Origin: Bradyrhizobium jicamae
GTDB lineage: Bacteria; Pseudomonadota; Alphaproteobacteria; Rhizobiales; Xanthobacteraceae
Assembly: GCF_018130215.1 (NCBI RefSeq)
Contig: NZ_JAFCKQ010000005.1
Coordinates: 1-64,000, forward strand
Direction of reading: 5' to 3'
DNA: 64,000 nt
Shown: positions 1 through 7,876 of the stretch, one piece after another
How the letters are laid out: each line of letters begins with the position of its first letter
Numbering within the stretch: the first letter of the stretch is position 1
Translations under genes and position numbers: made by a program
The notes under the pieces: generated by a model
What the model was told of the DNA's origin: nothing
Database searches by the model: none
What the model saw: the letters and a program-made list of their open reading frames with translations, nothing else

Positions 1-476
1 CGTCAGGCCTGCACGATTTCGCCGTCCGCCTCATGCGCTCTCGTCAGTCACGCATGCGGCGTCCACCGCATCCCACCGCAACGTTCGTGACGATCGCGAG
101 CGCCCCTCGATCGGGTGAGACGGGGAAATCTATACACTGATTTGTCGTTACGATAAACCGAAATATTTTTGCGACGCGCGCTTGACAGTTTTTGCTGATT
201 TGCCGGTTCCAGCACGCGATCGGCCCGAACGGGGCCGATATCCCCCGGTTGCAGGCCCGATGGGCCAGCGAACTTGCCCATTCCCGTCGCCGTCAAGCCC
301 GTGTCGTGTCGTAAGACCTTTAGAATGCCCAACTATTTGCTTGATCCGGGCACCGTCTTGAACAGACTGGGTAGCGGTCACATCTGTGACGTCCGCCGCA
401 GCGACGTTGGGGCGATCCATCCGCGTCGATCAATACAATTTCAATTTGCGCTATTCGGGTCCATGGGGAGACGGAA
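1..476. other. Intergenic region upstream of the RND efflux genes
   Basis: I see no convincing gene in this 476-base stretch. Open frames on both strands are short, arginine-rich and lack family features. Bases about 85 to 200, which include an AT-rich patch (AAATATTTTTG at about 161-171) followed by CTTGACAG, resemble from memory a segment that recurs in rhizobial genomes next to short spurious frames; this is inference. A TTGACA hexamer lies at 182-187, but no good -10 box follows at 16-18 bases, so I do not call a promoter. The efflux operon promoter and any operator should lie in the last 250 bases. No regulator gene for the pump is visible inside the window. Confidence 0.4.
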
Positions 477-1712
477 TTGAGTGCGACTGACGGAGCCGGC
501 CGTCCGGCAACATGCTTGAGGCCCACAAGATTCCCGGGGCCCACATCGCGCCGCGACCTTGCGCATCGCGCCCTCCTGCCGCTTGGCCTGATGATCGCGC
601 TGACGCTTGGCGGCTGCGACCAGAAGGCCCAGGGGCAGGCAGCCGGCCCGCCGCCGGCGCCGCCCGTCACGGTCGCGCAGCCGGTCAAGCGCACCGTCAC
701 CGACTGGGATGAGTTCACCGGCCGCTTCGAGGCGATCGAGGAGGTCCAGGTCCGCGCCCGCGTCGGCGGCTTCGTCGACAGCGTCCAGTTCAAGGACGGC
801 GCGATCGTCCATGCCGGCGATCTGCTCTACATCATCGATCCGCGCCCGTTCGAGGCGGTCGCGCTGCAGGCCGACGGCCAGCTCGCCGACGCGCGTGCCA
901 AGGTGGAGCTCGCCAAGCGCGAGCTCGACCGCGGGCTCAATCTGGTGCAGACCAGTGCCGTCTCCGAACAGGTGGTCGACCAGCGCCGCCAGGCCTTGCA
1001 GGCCGCGCATGCCGCCGAGACGCAGGCCGAGGGTACGCTGAAGGCCGCGCAGCTCAATGTCGAATTCACCCATGTGCTGGCGCCGATCACCGGCCGCGTC
1101 AGCCGCCATCTGGTGACCCCCGGCAATCTCGTGCAGGGCGCCGACAGCGGCGCGACGCTCCTGACCTCGATCGTGTCGCTCGATCCGATCTACGTCTATT
1201 TCGACGTCGACGAGGCGACCTACCAGCGCAACAGCAAGCTCTGGTTCGAGGGCAAGCGTCCGAGCTCGCGCGACACGCCGAACCCGGTCGAGGTCACGCT
1301 GACCGGCGAGACCAAGCCCTCGCATCAGGGCACGATGGACTTCCTCGACAACCGGCTGGACGTCTCGACTGCGACCTTGCGCAGCCGCGCCGTCATCCCG
1401 AACAAGGATCTCTCGATCCTGCCCGGCCAGTTCGGCCGTGTCAGGATCATCGGCTCCTCGCCCTACGAGGCGCTGCTGATCCCGGATACGGCCATTGCCA
1501 CCGACCAGTCGCGCAAGATCGTGTTCGTGGTCAAGGACGACAACAGCGTGGAGGCGAGGGCGGTGACGCTCGGGCCGCTGGACGACGGCCTGCGGGTGAT
1601 CCGCGACGGCCTGAAGGCGGAGGACCGGGTCATCATCGACGGGATCCAGCGCGCCCGCATCGGGGCCAAGGTGACCCCGCACGGCGGCAAGATCGGCGGT
1701 GGCAAGTCATGA
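477..1712 (+). CDS. RND efflux periplasmic adaptor lipoprotein (membrane fusion protein)
   Basis: This 411-residue protein is the periplasmic adaptor linking an inner-membrane RND pump to an outer-membrane channel. The chosen TTG start at 477 has GGGGAG six bases upstream (465-470); an internal ATG lies at 591. The N-terminus has an arginine pair, a hydrophobic stretch and a lipobox L44-G-G-C47, so a lipid-anchored protein is expected. The lipoyl/barrel-sandwich segment (about residues 90-125, VGGFVDSVQFKDG...VHAGD), a helical hairpin (about 125-195) and a C-terminal beta-barrel/membrane-proximal part follow the AcrA/MexA plan. Its stop codon overlaps the pump gene's ATG (ATGA), so the two are translationally coupled. 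No TolC-like channel is encoded beside it; a shared channel is likely used. The family is certain, the exported substrate unknown. Confidence 0.93.
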   Translation: MSATDGAGRPATCLRPTRFPGPTSRRDLAHRALLPLGLMIALTLGGCDQKAQGQAAGPPPAPPVTVAQPVKRTVTDWDEFTGRFEAIEEVQVRARVGGFVDSVQFKDGAIVHAGDLLYIIDPRPFEAVALQADGQLADARAKVELAKRELDRGLNLVQTSAVSEQVVDQRRQALQAAHAAETQAEGTLKAAQLNVEFTHVLAPITGRVSRHLVTPGNLVQGADSGATLLTSIVSLDPIYVYFDVDEATYQRNSKLWFEGKRPSSRDTPNPVEVTLTGETKPSHQGTMDFLDNRLDVSTATLRSRAVIPNKDLSILPGQFGRVRIIGSSPYEALLIPDTAIATDQSRKIVFVVKDDNSVEARAVTLGPLDDGLRVIRDGLKAEDRVIIDGIQRARIGAKVTPHGGKIGGGKS

Positions 1713-4700
1713 ATCTCGGAAGCCTGTCCGTCAATCGGCCGATCCTGGCGATGGTCCTGTCCATCGTCCTCGTGATCGTCGGCGCGATTGCCTATCCCAC
1801 CCTGCCTGTCGCCGAATATCCGCAAGTCGTGCCGCCGACCGTGGTGGTCACCGCGCAATACCCGGGCGCTTCGGCGCAGACGATCTCCGATACCGTCGCC
1901 GCTCCGATCGAGCAGCAGATCAACGGCGTCGAGAACATGCTGTACATGTACAGCCAGGCCACCTCGAACGGCCAGCTCACCATCACCATCACGTTCAAGA
2001 TCGGCACCAATCTCGACCAGGCGCAGGTGCTGGTGCAGAACCGGGTCGCGATCGCGACCCCGCAGCTCCCGGAGGAGGTACAGCGCAACGGCATCACCAC
2101 GCGCAAGAACTCGCCCGACATCCTGATGGTCGTGTTCATGCTGTCGCCGGACGACAGCCTCGACCAGCTCTACATCTCCAACTACGCGCTGTTGCAGGTC
2201 CGCGACCAGCTGCTGCGGCTCGACGGCATCGGCGACATCCAGATCTTCGGCGCACGCGACTACTCGATGCGGGTCTGGCTCGACCCGGACAAGATCGCCA
2301 CGCTCGGCATGACCGCGACCGATGTCGTGACGGCGATCCGCTCGCAGAACCTGCAGATCACCGGCGGCCAGATCGCCAGTCCACCGATATCCGATCGCGC
2401 CTTCCAGCCCAATCTCACCTTCACCGGACGGCTCAAGGACATCTCCCAGTTCGAGGACATCGTCGTCAAGGCCGGCGAGGGCGGCCGCACGGTGCGGCTG
2501 CGTGACGTGGCGCGGGTCGAGCTCGGAGCCCTGGACTATTCGACCAACAGCTTCATGCTGCGCAAGACGGCCGTGGCCCTGCTGGTGACCCAGCTTCCCG
2601 GTTCCAACGCGCTGGCGACCGCCAAGGGCATTTCGGACACCATGGAGAAGCTGAAGACGAGCTTCCCCAAGGGACTCGACTACAATATCGGCTACAATCC
2701 GACCGAGTTCATCGCCCAGTCGATCCACGAGCTGATCAAGACCATCTATGAAGCGATGGCCCTGGTGGTCATCGTGGTGCTGCTGTTCCTGCAGGGCTGG
2801 CGTCCCGCGATCATCCCGATCCTGGCGATCCCGGTGTCGCTGGTCGGCACTTTTGCCGCGATGGCGGCACTCGGTTACGCCGTGAACAATCTGACGCTGT
2901 TCGGCCTCGTGCTTGCGGTCGGCATCGTCGTCGATGACGCCATCGTCGTGGTGGAGAATGTCGAGCGGCATTTGCGCAATGGCCTCGGCCGCCGCGAGGC
3001 GGCGCTGAAGACCATGGAGGAGGTCGGCGGTGCGCTGGTCTCGATCGCGCTGGTGCTGTGCGCCGTGTTCGTGCCGACCGCCTTCCTCGGCGGCATCTCC
3101 GGCCTGTTCTTCCAGCAATTCGCCATCACGATAGCGGTGGCGACCGCGATCTCGTGCTTCTGCTCGCTGACGCTGTCGCCGGCACTGGCCTCGCAGATCC
3201 TGGTGCCCCATGAGGAGCACCGCAAGCCCGCGGCCTGGAACCTGATCGCGCGCGCGTGGGAGGGCTTCACCGGCGTGTTCAACCGCGCCTTCGACTGGTT
3301 GTCGAATTTCTACGCCGGCCTTGCCGGGTTCGTGATCCGGCACCGCATGATCATGCTCGTGGTCTATCTCGGTCTGCTCGGCAGCGCCGGATGGCTGCTC
3401 GCGACCACGCCGCAAGGCTATATCCCGGCGCAGGACCGCGGCTACATCATCGTGTCGGCGCAATTGCCCGGCGCGGCGTCGCTGGCGCGAACCACCGCGA
3501 TCGTACGCCAGATCGAAAAGGCGGCGCTCGACACGCCCGGCATCATCCGCGTCGCCGCCTTCGCCGGACTGTCAGGCGCGACACGGACGCAGTCGAGCAA
3601 CGCTGCGGCGTTGTTCCCGGTGTTCGAGGATCCCGAGGTGCGGCTGAAGAAGGGCCTGACGGCGGCCGTCATCACCGCGGACCTGCGCAAGCGGCTCGCC
3701 TCGATCGAGGGTGCGTTCATCATCGTGATTCCGCCGCCGCCGATCCCGGGCATCGGCACCGGTGGCGGCTTCACCATGCGCATCCAGGATCGCCAGGGGC
3801 GCGGGCCCCAGATGCTCGCCGCTGCCACCGATGAGCTTGTCGCGGCCGCGCGAAGGGCGCCGGGGCTCACGTCGGTGTTCTCGCCCTACACGGCCAACAC
3901 GCCGCAGGTGTTCGTCGATATCGACCGCGTCAAGGCGCAAAAGCTCAACGTGCCGATCCAGAACGTCACCGACACGATCGAGACCTATTTCGGCTCGACC
4001 TATGTCAACGACTTCAACCTGTTCGGCCGCACCTATCACGTCACCGCACAGGCCGACCTTCCGTTCCGCAAGGACAATGCCGACCTCGCCCGGCTGCGTA
4101 CGCGCAACGGCAATGGCGACATGGTGATGCTCGGCAGCATCGTGGACTTCAAGGACGTTTCCGGTCCCGATCGCGTCGCGCGCTACAACCTCTATGCGGC
4201 CGCCGAATTGCAGGGCGAGGCCTTGCCCGGCGTCAGCTCGGCGACCGCGATCGACACCATGAAGAAGCTGGCCGACCAGACGCTGCCGTCGGGCTTCGCA
4301 TACGACTGGACCGACCTGTCCTACCAGCAGGTCAACGGCGCCAATGCCGGCCTCTACGTGTTCCCGGTCTGCGTGCTGTTCGTCTATCTGGTGCTGGCCG
4401 CACAATATGGCAGCTGGACGCTTCCCTTCGCGGTGATCCTGATCGTGCCGATGTGCCTGCTCGCGGCCACCATCGGCGTGCGCATCATGGGCCAGGACGT
4501 CAACATCCTGACCCAGATCGGCTTCGTGGTGCTGGTGGGGCTCGCCGCCAAGAACGCGATCCTGATCGTCGAGTTCGCGCGCGACATCGAGCTCGAGGGC
4601 AAGCCAAGGCTGGAGGCGGTGATCGAGGCCTGCCGGCTCAGGCTGCGCCCGATCCTGATGACGTCGTTCGCCTTCATCCTCGGCGTGCTGCCGCTGGTGC

Positions 4701-4882
4701 TGTCGACCGGCTCGGGCTCGGAGATGCGGCAGGCCGTCGGCGTCGCGGTGTTCTTCGGCATGCTCGGCGTCACCCTGTTCGGCCTGATCTTCACGCCGAT
4801 CTTCTACATGGTGGTGCGCAACCTCGCCGAGGGCAAGAAAGTGGCGAAGCCGGTGGAGTCGACGGCGTCCGCAGCGGGGTGA
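1709..4882 (+). CDS. RND multidrug efflux pump permease, HAE1 family
   Basis: A 1057-residue proton-driven inner-membrane pump of the AcrB/MexB class, of normal length for the family. The duplicated layout of twelve membrane helices with two large periplasmic loops is visible. The proton-relay aspartates are present as D409-D410 in VGIVVDDAIVVVENVE, and the matching lysine is K948 in GLAAKNAILIVEFARD. The start overlaps the adaptor stop by four bases, so the two subunits are made together. The pump probably exports hydrophobic drugs or plant-derived compounds; substrate range cannot be read from the sequence. The gene ends 12 bases before a dispersed palindromic repeat, which may also help terminate transcription. 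Confidence 0.95.
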   Translation: MNLGSLSVNRPILAMVLSIVLVIVGAIAYPTLPVAEYPQVVPPTVVVTAQYPGASAQTISDTVAAPIEQQINGVENMLYMYSQATSNGQLTITITFKIGTNLDQAQVLVQNRVAIATPQLPEEVQRNGITTRKNSPDILMVVFMLSPDDSLDQLYISNYALLQVRDQLLRLDGIGDIQIFGARDYSMRVWLDPDKIATLGMTATDVVTAIRSQNLQITGGQIASPPISDRAFQPNLTFTGRLKDISQFEDIVVKAGEGGRTVRLRDVARVELGALDYSTNSFMLRKTAVALLVTQLPGSNALATAKGISDTMEKLKTSFPKGLDYNIGYNPTEFIAQSIHELIKTIYEAMALVVIVVLLFLQGWRPAIIPILAIPVSLVGTFAAMAALGYAVNNLTLFGLVLAVGIVVDDAIVVVENVERHLRNGLGRREAALKTMEEVGGALVSIALVLCAVFVPTAFLGGISGLFFQQFAITIAVATAISCFCSLTLSPALASQILVPHEEHRKPAAWNLIARAWEGFTGVFNRAFDWLSNFYAGLAGFVIRHRMIMLVVYLGLLGSAGWLLATTPQGYIPAQDRGYIIVSAQLPGAASLARTTAIVRQIEKAALDTPGIIRVAAFAGLSGATRTQSSNAAALFPVFEDPEVRLKKGLTAAVITADLRKRLASIEGAFIIVIPPPPIPGIGTGGGFTMRIQDRQGRGPQMLAAATDELVAAARRAPGLTSVFSPYTANTPQVFVDIDRVKAQKLNVPIQNVTDTIETYFGSTYVNDFNLFGRTYHVTAQADLPFRKDNADLARLRTRNGNGDMVMLGSIVDFKDVSGPDRVARYNLYAAAELQGEALPGVSSATAIDTMKKLADQTLPSGFAYDWTDLSYQQVNGANAGLYVFPVCVLFVYLVLAAQYGSWTLPFAVILIVPMCLLAATIGVRIMGQDVNILTQIGFVVLVGLAAKNAILIVEFARDIELEGKPRLEAVIEACRLRLRPILMTSFAFILGVLPLVLSTGSGSEMRQAVGVAVFFGMLGVTLFGLIFTPIFYMVVRNLAEGKKVAKPVESTASAAG

Positions 4883-4893
4883 CTCCGCAATAT

Positions 4894-4982
4894 GTAGCCC
4901 GGATGCAGCGAAGGCGAAATCCGGGGCCGATCTATCCGCGGATGCGCCTTCCCCGGATTGCGCTCCGCTCCATCCGGGCTAC
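4894..4982. repeat. Dispersed palindromic repeat, family A (GTAGCCCGGATG ... CATCCGGGCTAC)
   Basis: The element begins GTAGCCCGGATGCAGCGAAG and ends with the inverted sequence CTCCATCCGGGCTAC, so its ends can pair into a long stem. Close copies occur at 32801-32886 and, truncated or diverged, at 15050-15127. All three lie between genes. From memory this resembles a common intergenic repeat in Bradyrhizobium genomes. Confidence 0.8.
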
Positions 4983-5113
4983 GAGATCTTCGAGGTAGGG
5001 TCGGACGTTGTAGGCCCATACTTTTGGCTGAACTGAAATCGATGGGCAGGCGCACAGTTATAAAATAATGTCGCGCCGATTTTTCCTGATAGAAACTGAG
5101 GGAGTTCATAAAA

Positions 5114-6304
5114 ATGAAATCGGGATTTCTTGCCGCAGTCGCGGCGTGCAGCCTGATGCTGGCGGCGCCGGCCTCGGCGCAGGGTGTCAAGATCGGTGTC
5201 CTCAATGATCAGTCCGGCGTCTATGCCGACTACGGCGGCAAATATTCGGTCGAAGCCGCCAAGATGGCGATCGAGGATTTCGGCGGCGAGGTGCTCGGCC
5301 AGAAGATCGAGCTGGTCACCGCCGACCATCAGAACAAGCCCGATCTCGCCACCTCGATCGCGCGGCGCTGGTATGACGCCGATGGCGTCGACATGATCAC
5401 CGAGCTGACCACGTCGTCGGTCGCGCTCGCGGTGCAGGAACTGTCGAAGGAGAAGAAGAAGATCGATATCGTGGTCGGCGCGGCATCCTCGACCCTCACC
5501 GGCAGCGCCTGCTCACCCTACGGCTTCCACTGGGCGTTCGACACCCACGCGCTGGCGGTCGGCACCGGCGGCGCGCTGGTGAAGGCCGGCGGCGATACCT
5601 GGTTCTTCCTCACCGCCGACTATGCGTTCGGCTATGCACTGGAAAAGGACACCAGCGAGATCGTCACCGCCGCAGGCGGCAAGGTGCTCGGATCGGTCCG
5701 CGTGCCGCTCAACTCGTCGGACTTCTCCTCCTTCCTGCTGCAGGCGCAGAGCTCGAAGGCGAAGATCGTCGGCCTCGCCAATGCCGGCCAGGATACCACC
5801 AACTCGATCAAGCAGGCCGCCGAATTCGGCATCGTCAAGCAGGGCCAGAAGCTCGCGGGCCTCCTGATGACGCTGGCCGAGGTCAACGGCCTCGGGCTCG
5901 AGGCCGCGCAAGGCCTCGTGCTCACCGAAGGCTTCTACTGGGATCATGACGACAAGACCCGCGCCTTCTCCGAGCGCTTCTTCAAGCGCACCGGCCGGAT
6001 GCCGAGCATGATCCACGCCGGCACCTACTCTGCGACGTTGAGCTATCTGAAGGCGGTGAAGGCCGCCGGCACCAAGGACAGCGATGCCGTCGTCAAGAAG
6101 CTGAAGGAGCTGCCGGTCGACGACGCCTTCGCACAAGGCAAGGTGCTGGAGAACGGCCGCATGGTGCACGACATGTACCTGTTCGAGGTCAAGAAGCCCT
6201 CGGAGTCGAAGAAGCCGTGGGACTACTACAAGCAGCTCGCCGTGGTGCCCGGCGACCAGGCCTTCTTCACCGCGAAGGAGAGCGGCTGCCCGCTGACGAA
6301 GTGA
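5114..6304 (+). CDS. ABC transporter substrate-binding protein, branched-chain amino acid (LivK) family
   Basis: A 396-residue periplasmic binding protein of the type 1 (Leu/Ile/Val) fold. It has a Sec signal peptide (MKSGFLAAVAACSLMLAAPASA, cleavage after about A22) and then the typical first strand VKIGVLNDQSGVYADYGG. GGGAG lies nine bases before the ATG. It delivers a small ligand to an inner-membrane HAAT-type ABC transporter. No livHMGF partner genes are nearby, so it is an orphan that must work with a transporter encoded elsewhere. Family members bind amino acids, amides, urea or aromatic acids; the ligand cannot be told here. A perfect hairpin closes the transcript. Confidence 0.9.
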   Translation: MKSGFLAAVAACSLMLAAPASAQGVKIGVLNDQSGVYADYGGKYSVEAAKMAIEDFGGEVLGQKIELVTADHQNKPDLATSIARRWYDADGVDMITELTTSSVALAVQELSKEKKKIDIVVGAASSTLTGSACSPYGFHWAFDTHALAVGTGGALVKAGGDTWFFLTADYAFGYALEKDTSEIVTAAGGKVLGSVRVPLNSSDFSSFLLQAQSSKAKIVGLANAGQDTTNSIKQAAEFGIVKQGQKLAGLLMTLAEVNGLGLEAAQGLVLTEGFYWDHDDKTRAFSERFFKRTGRMPSMIHAGTYSATLSYLKAVKAAGTKDSDAVVKKLKELPVDDAFAQGKVLENGRMVHDMYLFEVKKPSESKKPWDYYKQLAVVPGDQAFFTAKESGCPLTK

Positions 6305-6329
6305 GGCGGAGCTCGCTAAGCAACACAGG

Positions 6330-6357
6330 CGTCGTCCCGGCGAAGGCCGGGACGACG
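6330..6357. terminator. Bidirectional terminator-like hairpin between convergent genes
   Basis: Perfect 12-base arms CGTCGTCCCGGC (6330-6341) and GCCGGGACGACG (6346-6357) enclose the loop GAAG. It sits between the convergent binding-protein gene and the MAPEG gene. There is no clear T-run, so it may be a repeat element acting as a bidirectional terminator. Confidence 0.6.
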
Positions 6358-6382
6358 CGAAACATGTGGCGGCGCCGGGCCT

Positions 6383-6772
6383 TCAATGCACCAGCCGCCA
6401 CGCCGCGCCACCGAGCGCGCCGACCCACAGGATGATGCAGGCCATGGCCTGGACCGCAAAGCCGCGGCTGCGCTTCGCAACCGCCTCGCGGTAGCCCAGG
6501 AAATAGAGGATGCGGCCGATGATCCAGAGCAGGCCGACCACAGCCGCCCCGGCATCACCGACATAGATCGCGAACAGCCACAGCGACGGCAGGAAGATCG
6601 GCAGCCATTCCAGCGTGTTCATCTGGATGCGGAAGATGCGCTCGAAGTCCGGATTGCCTGATATCGCCGGCAGCTTGACGCCGTAGCGGACCCGGGCGCG
6701 CGCGACCTGCGTCGAGGTGAAGAAGTAGAACGCGACGGCAAGGCAGGTGACGATGGCCGTGAAGTGATACAT
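6383..6772 (-). CDS. MAPEG family membrane protein
   Basis: A 129-residue protein with four predicted membrane helices, the size usual for bacterial MAPEG proteins (membrane-associated proteins in eicosanoid and glutathione metabolism). The family signature is clear at about residues 43-58 (FERIFRIQMNTLEWLP), matching the conserved FxRxxRxxxNxxE pattern. Such proteins usually bind glutathione and may conjugate or reduce lipophilic substrates; the actual reaction is unknown. It reads in the same direction as the AttH-like operon upstream, 24 bases after it, and may be its last cistron. Confidence 0.85.
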   Translation of the reverse strand: MYHFTAIVTCLAVAFYFFTSTQVARARVRYGVKLPAISGNPDFERIFRIQMNTLEWLPIFLPSLWLFAIYVGDAGAAVVGLLWIIGRILYFLGYREAVAKRSRGFAVQAMACIILWVGALGGAAWRLVH

Positions 6773-6796
6773 GTCAGGCGTCCCTCATTGCTCTTC

Positions 6797-7876
6797 TCAA
6801 TATCCCGTCATCTCGAGATAGCCTACTCCGGCGTGACTGCCTGCAAAGCTGATCGGGCCTTCCCAGTAGGGCACGCTGGTGCCCATCCAGCTGTGCGGAT
6901 TGAGCGGCGTGGTCTCGATGGCGAGGCCGCGCGCCGGAAGATTCACGCGCCATGAGGTCGGCAGCTTGCGGCCGCCGATCGCGGCGGTGGCCGATGGCGT
7001 GATGCTGTTGCCTCCAGCGGCGATTTCTGCCGAGCGACCGTCCGGCGTGATCCAGTTGCCGAGCAGGTTCTCGCGGCCGTCCTGCTGCCGCAGGCGGTAG
7101 AGCATCAGCTTCTCGTCGCCGGGCAGGTGCAGCGAGAACCAGTCCCAGCCGGTCTGGTCTGATGCCAATGGCTGGCTGCTCCATTCGCGATCCATCCAGG
7201 CATGCCCGGTAACGGTGACGGGTTTCCCGTCGATGGTGATGGTGCCGGACGCGGTGAAGAACGGCTGGCTGTAGTAATAGGATGCCTGTCCACGATCGGA
7301 TTTGCGGCTGTAGCCGTGGTCGCCCTGCAGGACCAGCGGGCGGTCGGCCGCTAGACGCAGGGCGTAGCTGAAGCCGGCCGCCGACGCCTTCAAGTCGAGC
7401 GGCGCGACGGTGGCTGCGTCGAACCCGTCGGTCGCGCGCAGTTCCCAGGCGTCGATCCAGGCCTGGAACGGCACAAGCTCGACGCCGGCCTGACCGACGC
7501 CGCCGCGCGCCAGCGTTTCGTCAAAGCGATGCGTCGTGGCGCTGGTGACGGCGGCGTGGCCCATCCAGACCTGCTGGTTGGCCCAGCCCTCGATCGGAGG
7601 TCCCGGCGTCATCGCCTGGCGGAACAGCGTCCATTGCGCGCCATAGGCCGCTCCGTCGGCGTCGGACAGGTTCGCGGTCACGTACCACCATTCGATCCGG
7701 AACGCCGGATGCGGGCCGTGATCGTCCGGAAAGACCAGCTGCCTGCCCGGCGTGACGGCGGCAAATCCGTCGGCGCTCTCGCCGAGCCCGGCAAAGCCTT
7801 GCGCGAATGCGCCGCGGCCGAGGCCGAGCGCCAGCGCACCGCCGGCGAAGGCGCGGCGTGTGAGGTCAGCGCTCAT
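6797..7876 (-). CDS. Exported lipocalin-like (AttH / CrtC-type) protein
   Basis: A 359-residue protein with a twin-arginine signal (TRRAFAGGALALGLGRGAFA), expected to be exported folded. The mature part is the double lipocalin-like domain shared by AttH and carotenoid 1,2-hydratase, with blocks such as FPDDHGPHPAFRIEWWYVTA and HAWMDREWSSQ. It overlaps the permease gene by 11 bases and is the third gene of an ATPase-permease-lipocalin operon like attEFGH of Agrobacterium. It probably carries or modifies a lipid-like substrate handled by the ABC transporter. Hydratase activity is not implied; no carotenoid genes are nearby. Confidence 0.85.
   Translation of the reverse strand: MSADLTRRAFAGGALALGLGRGAFAQGFAGLGESADGFAAVTPGRQLVFPDDHGPHPAFRIEWWYVTANLSDADGAAYGAQWTLFRQAMTPGPPIEGWANQQVWMGHAAVTSATTHRFDETLARGGVGQAGVELVPFQAWIDAWELRATDGFDAATVAPLDLKASAAGFSYALRLAADRPLVLQGDHGYSRKSDRGQASYYYSQPFFTASGTITIDGKPVTVTGHAWMDREWSSQPLASDQTGWDWFSLHLPGDEKLMLYRLRQQDGRENLLGNWITPDGRSAEIAAGGNSITPSATAAIGGRKLPTSWRVNLPARGLAIETTPLNPHSWMGTSVPYWEGPISFAGSHAGVGYLEMTGY

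Noticed and set aside
182..187. TTGACA box upstream of the efflux genes
   Set aside because: No -10 box at a suitable distance; not enough for a promoter call.
1463..3463. 666-residue open frame on the minus strand
   Set aside because: Antisense to the RND adaptor and pump; His/Asp/Arg-rich product typical of GC-rich shadow frames, no family features.
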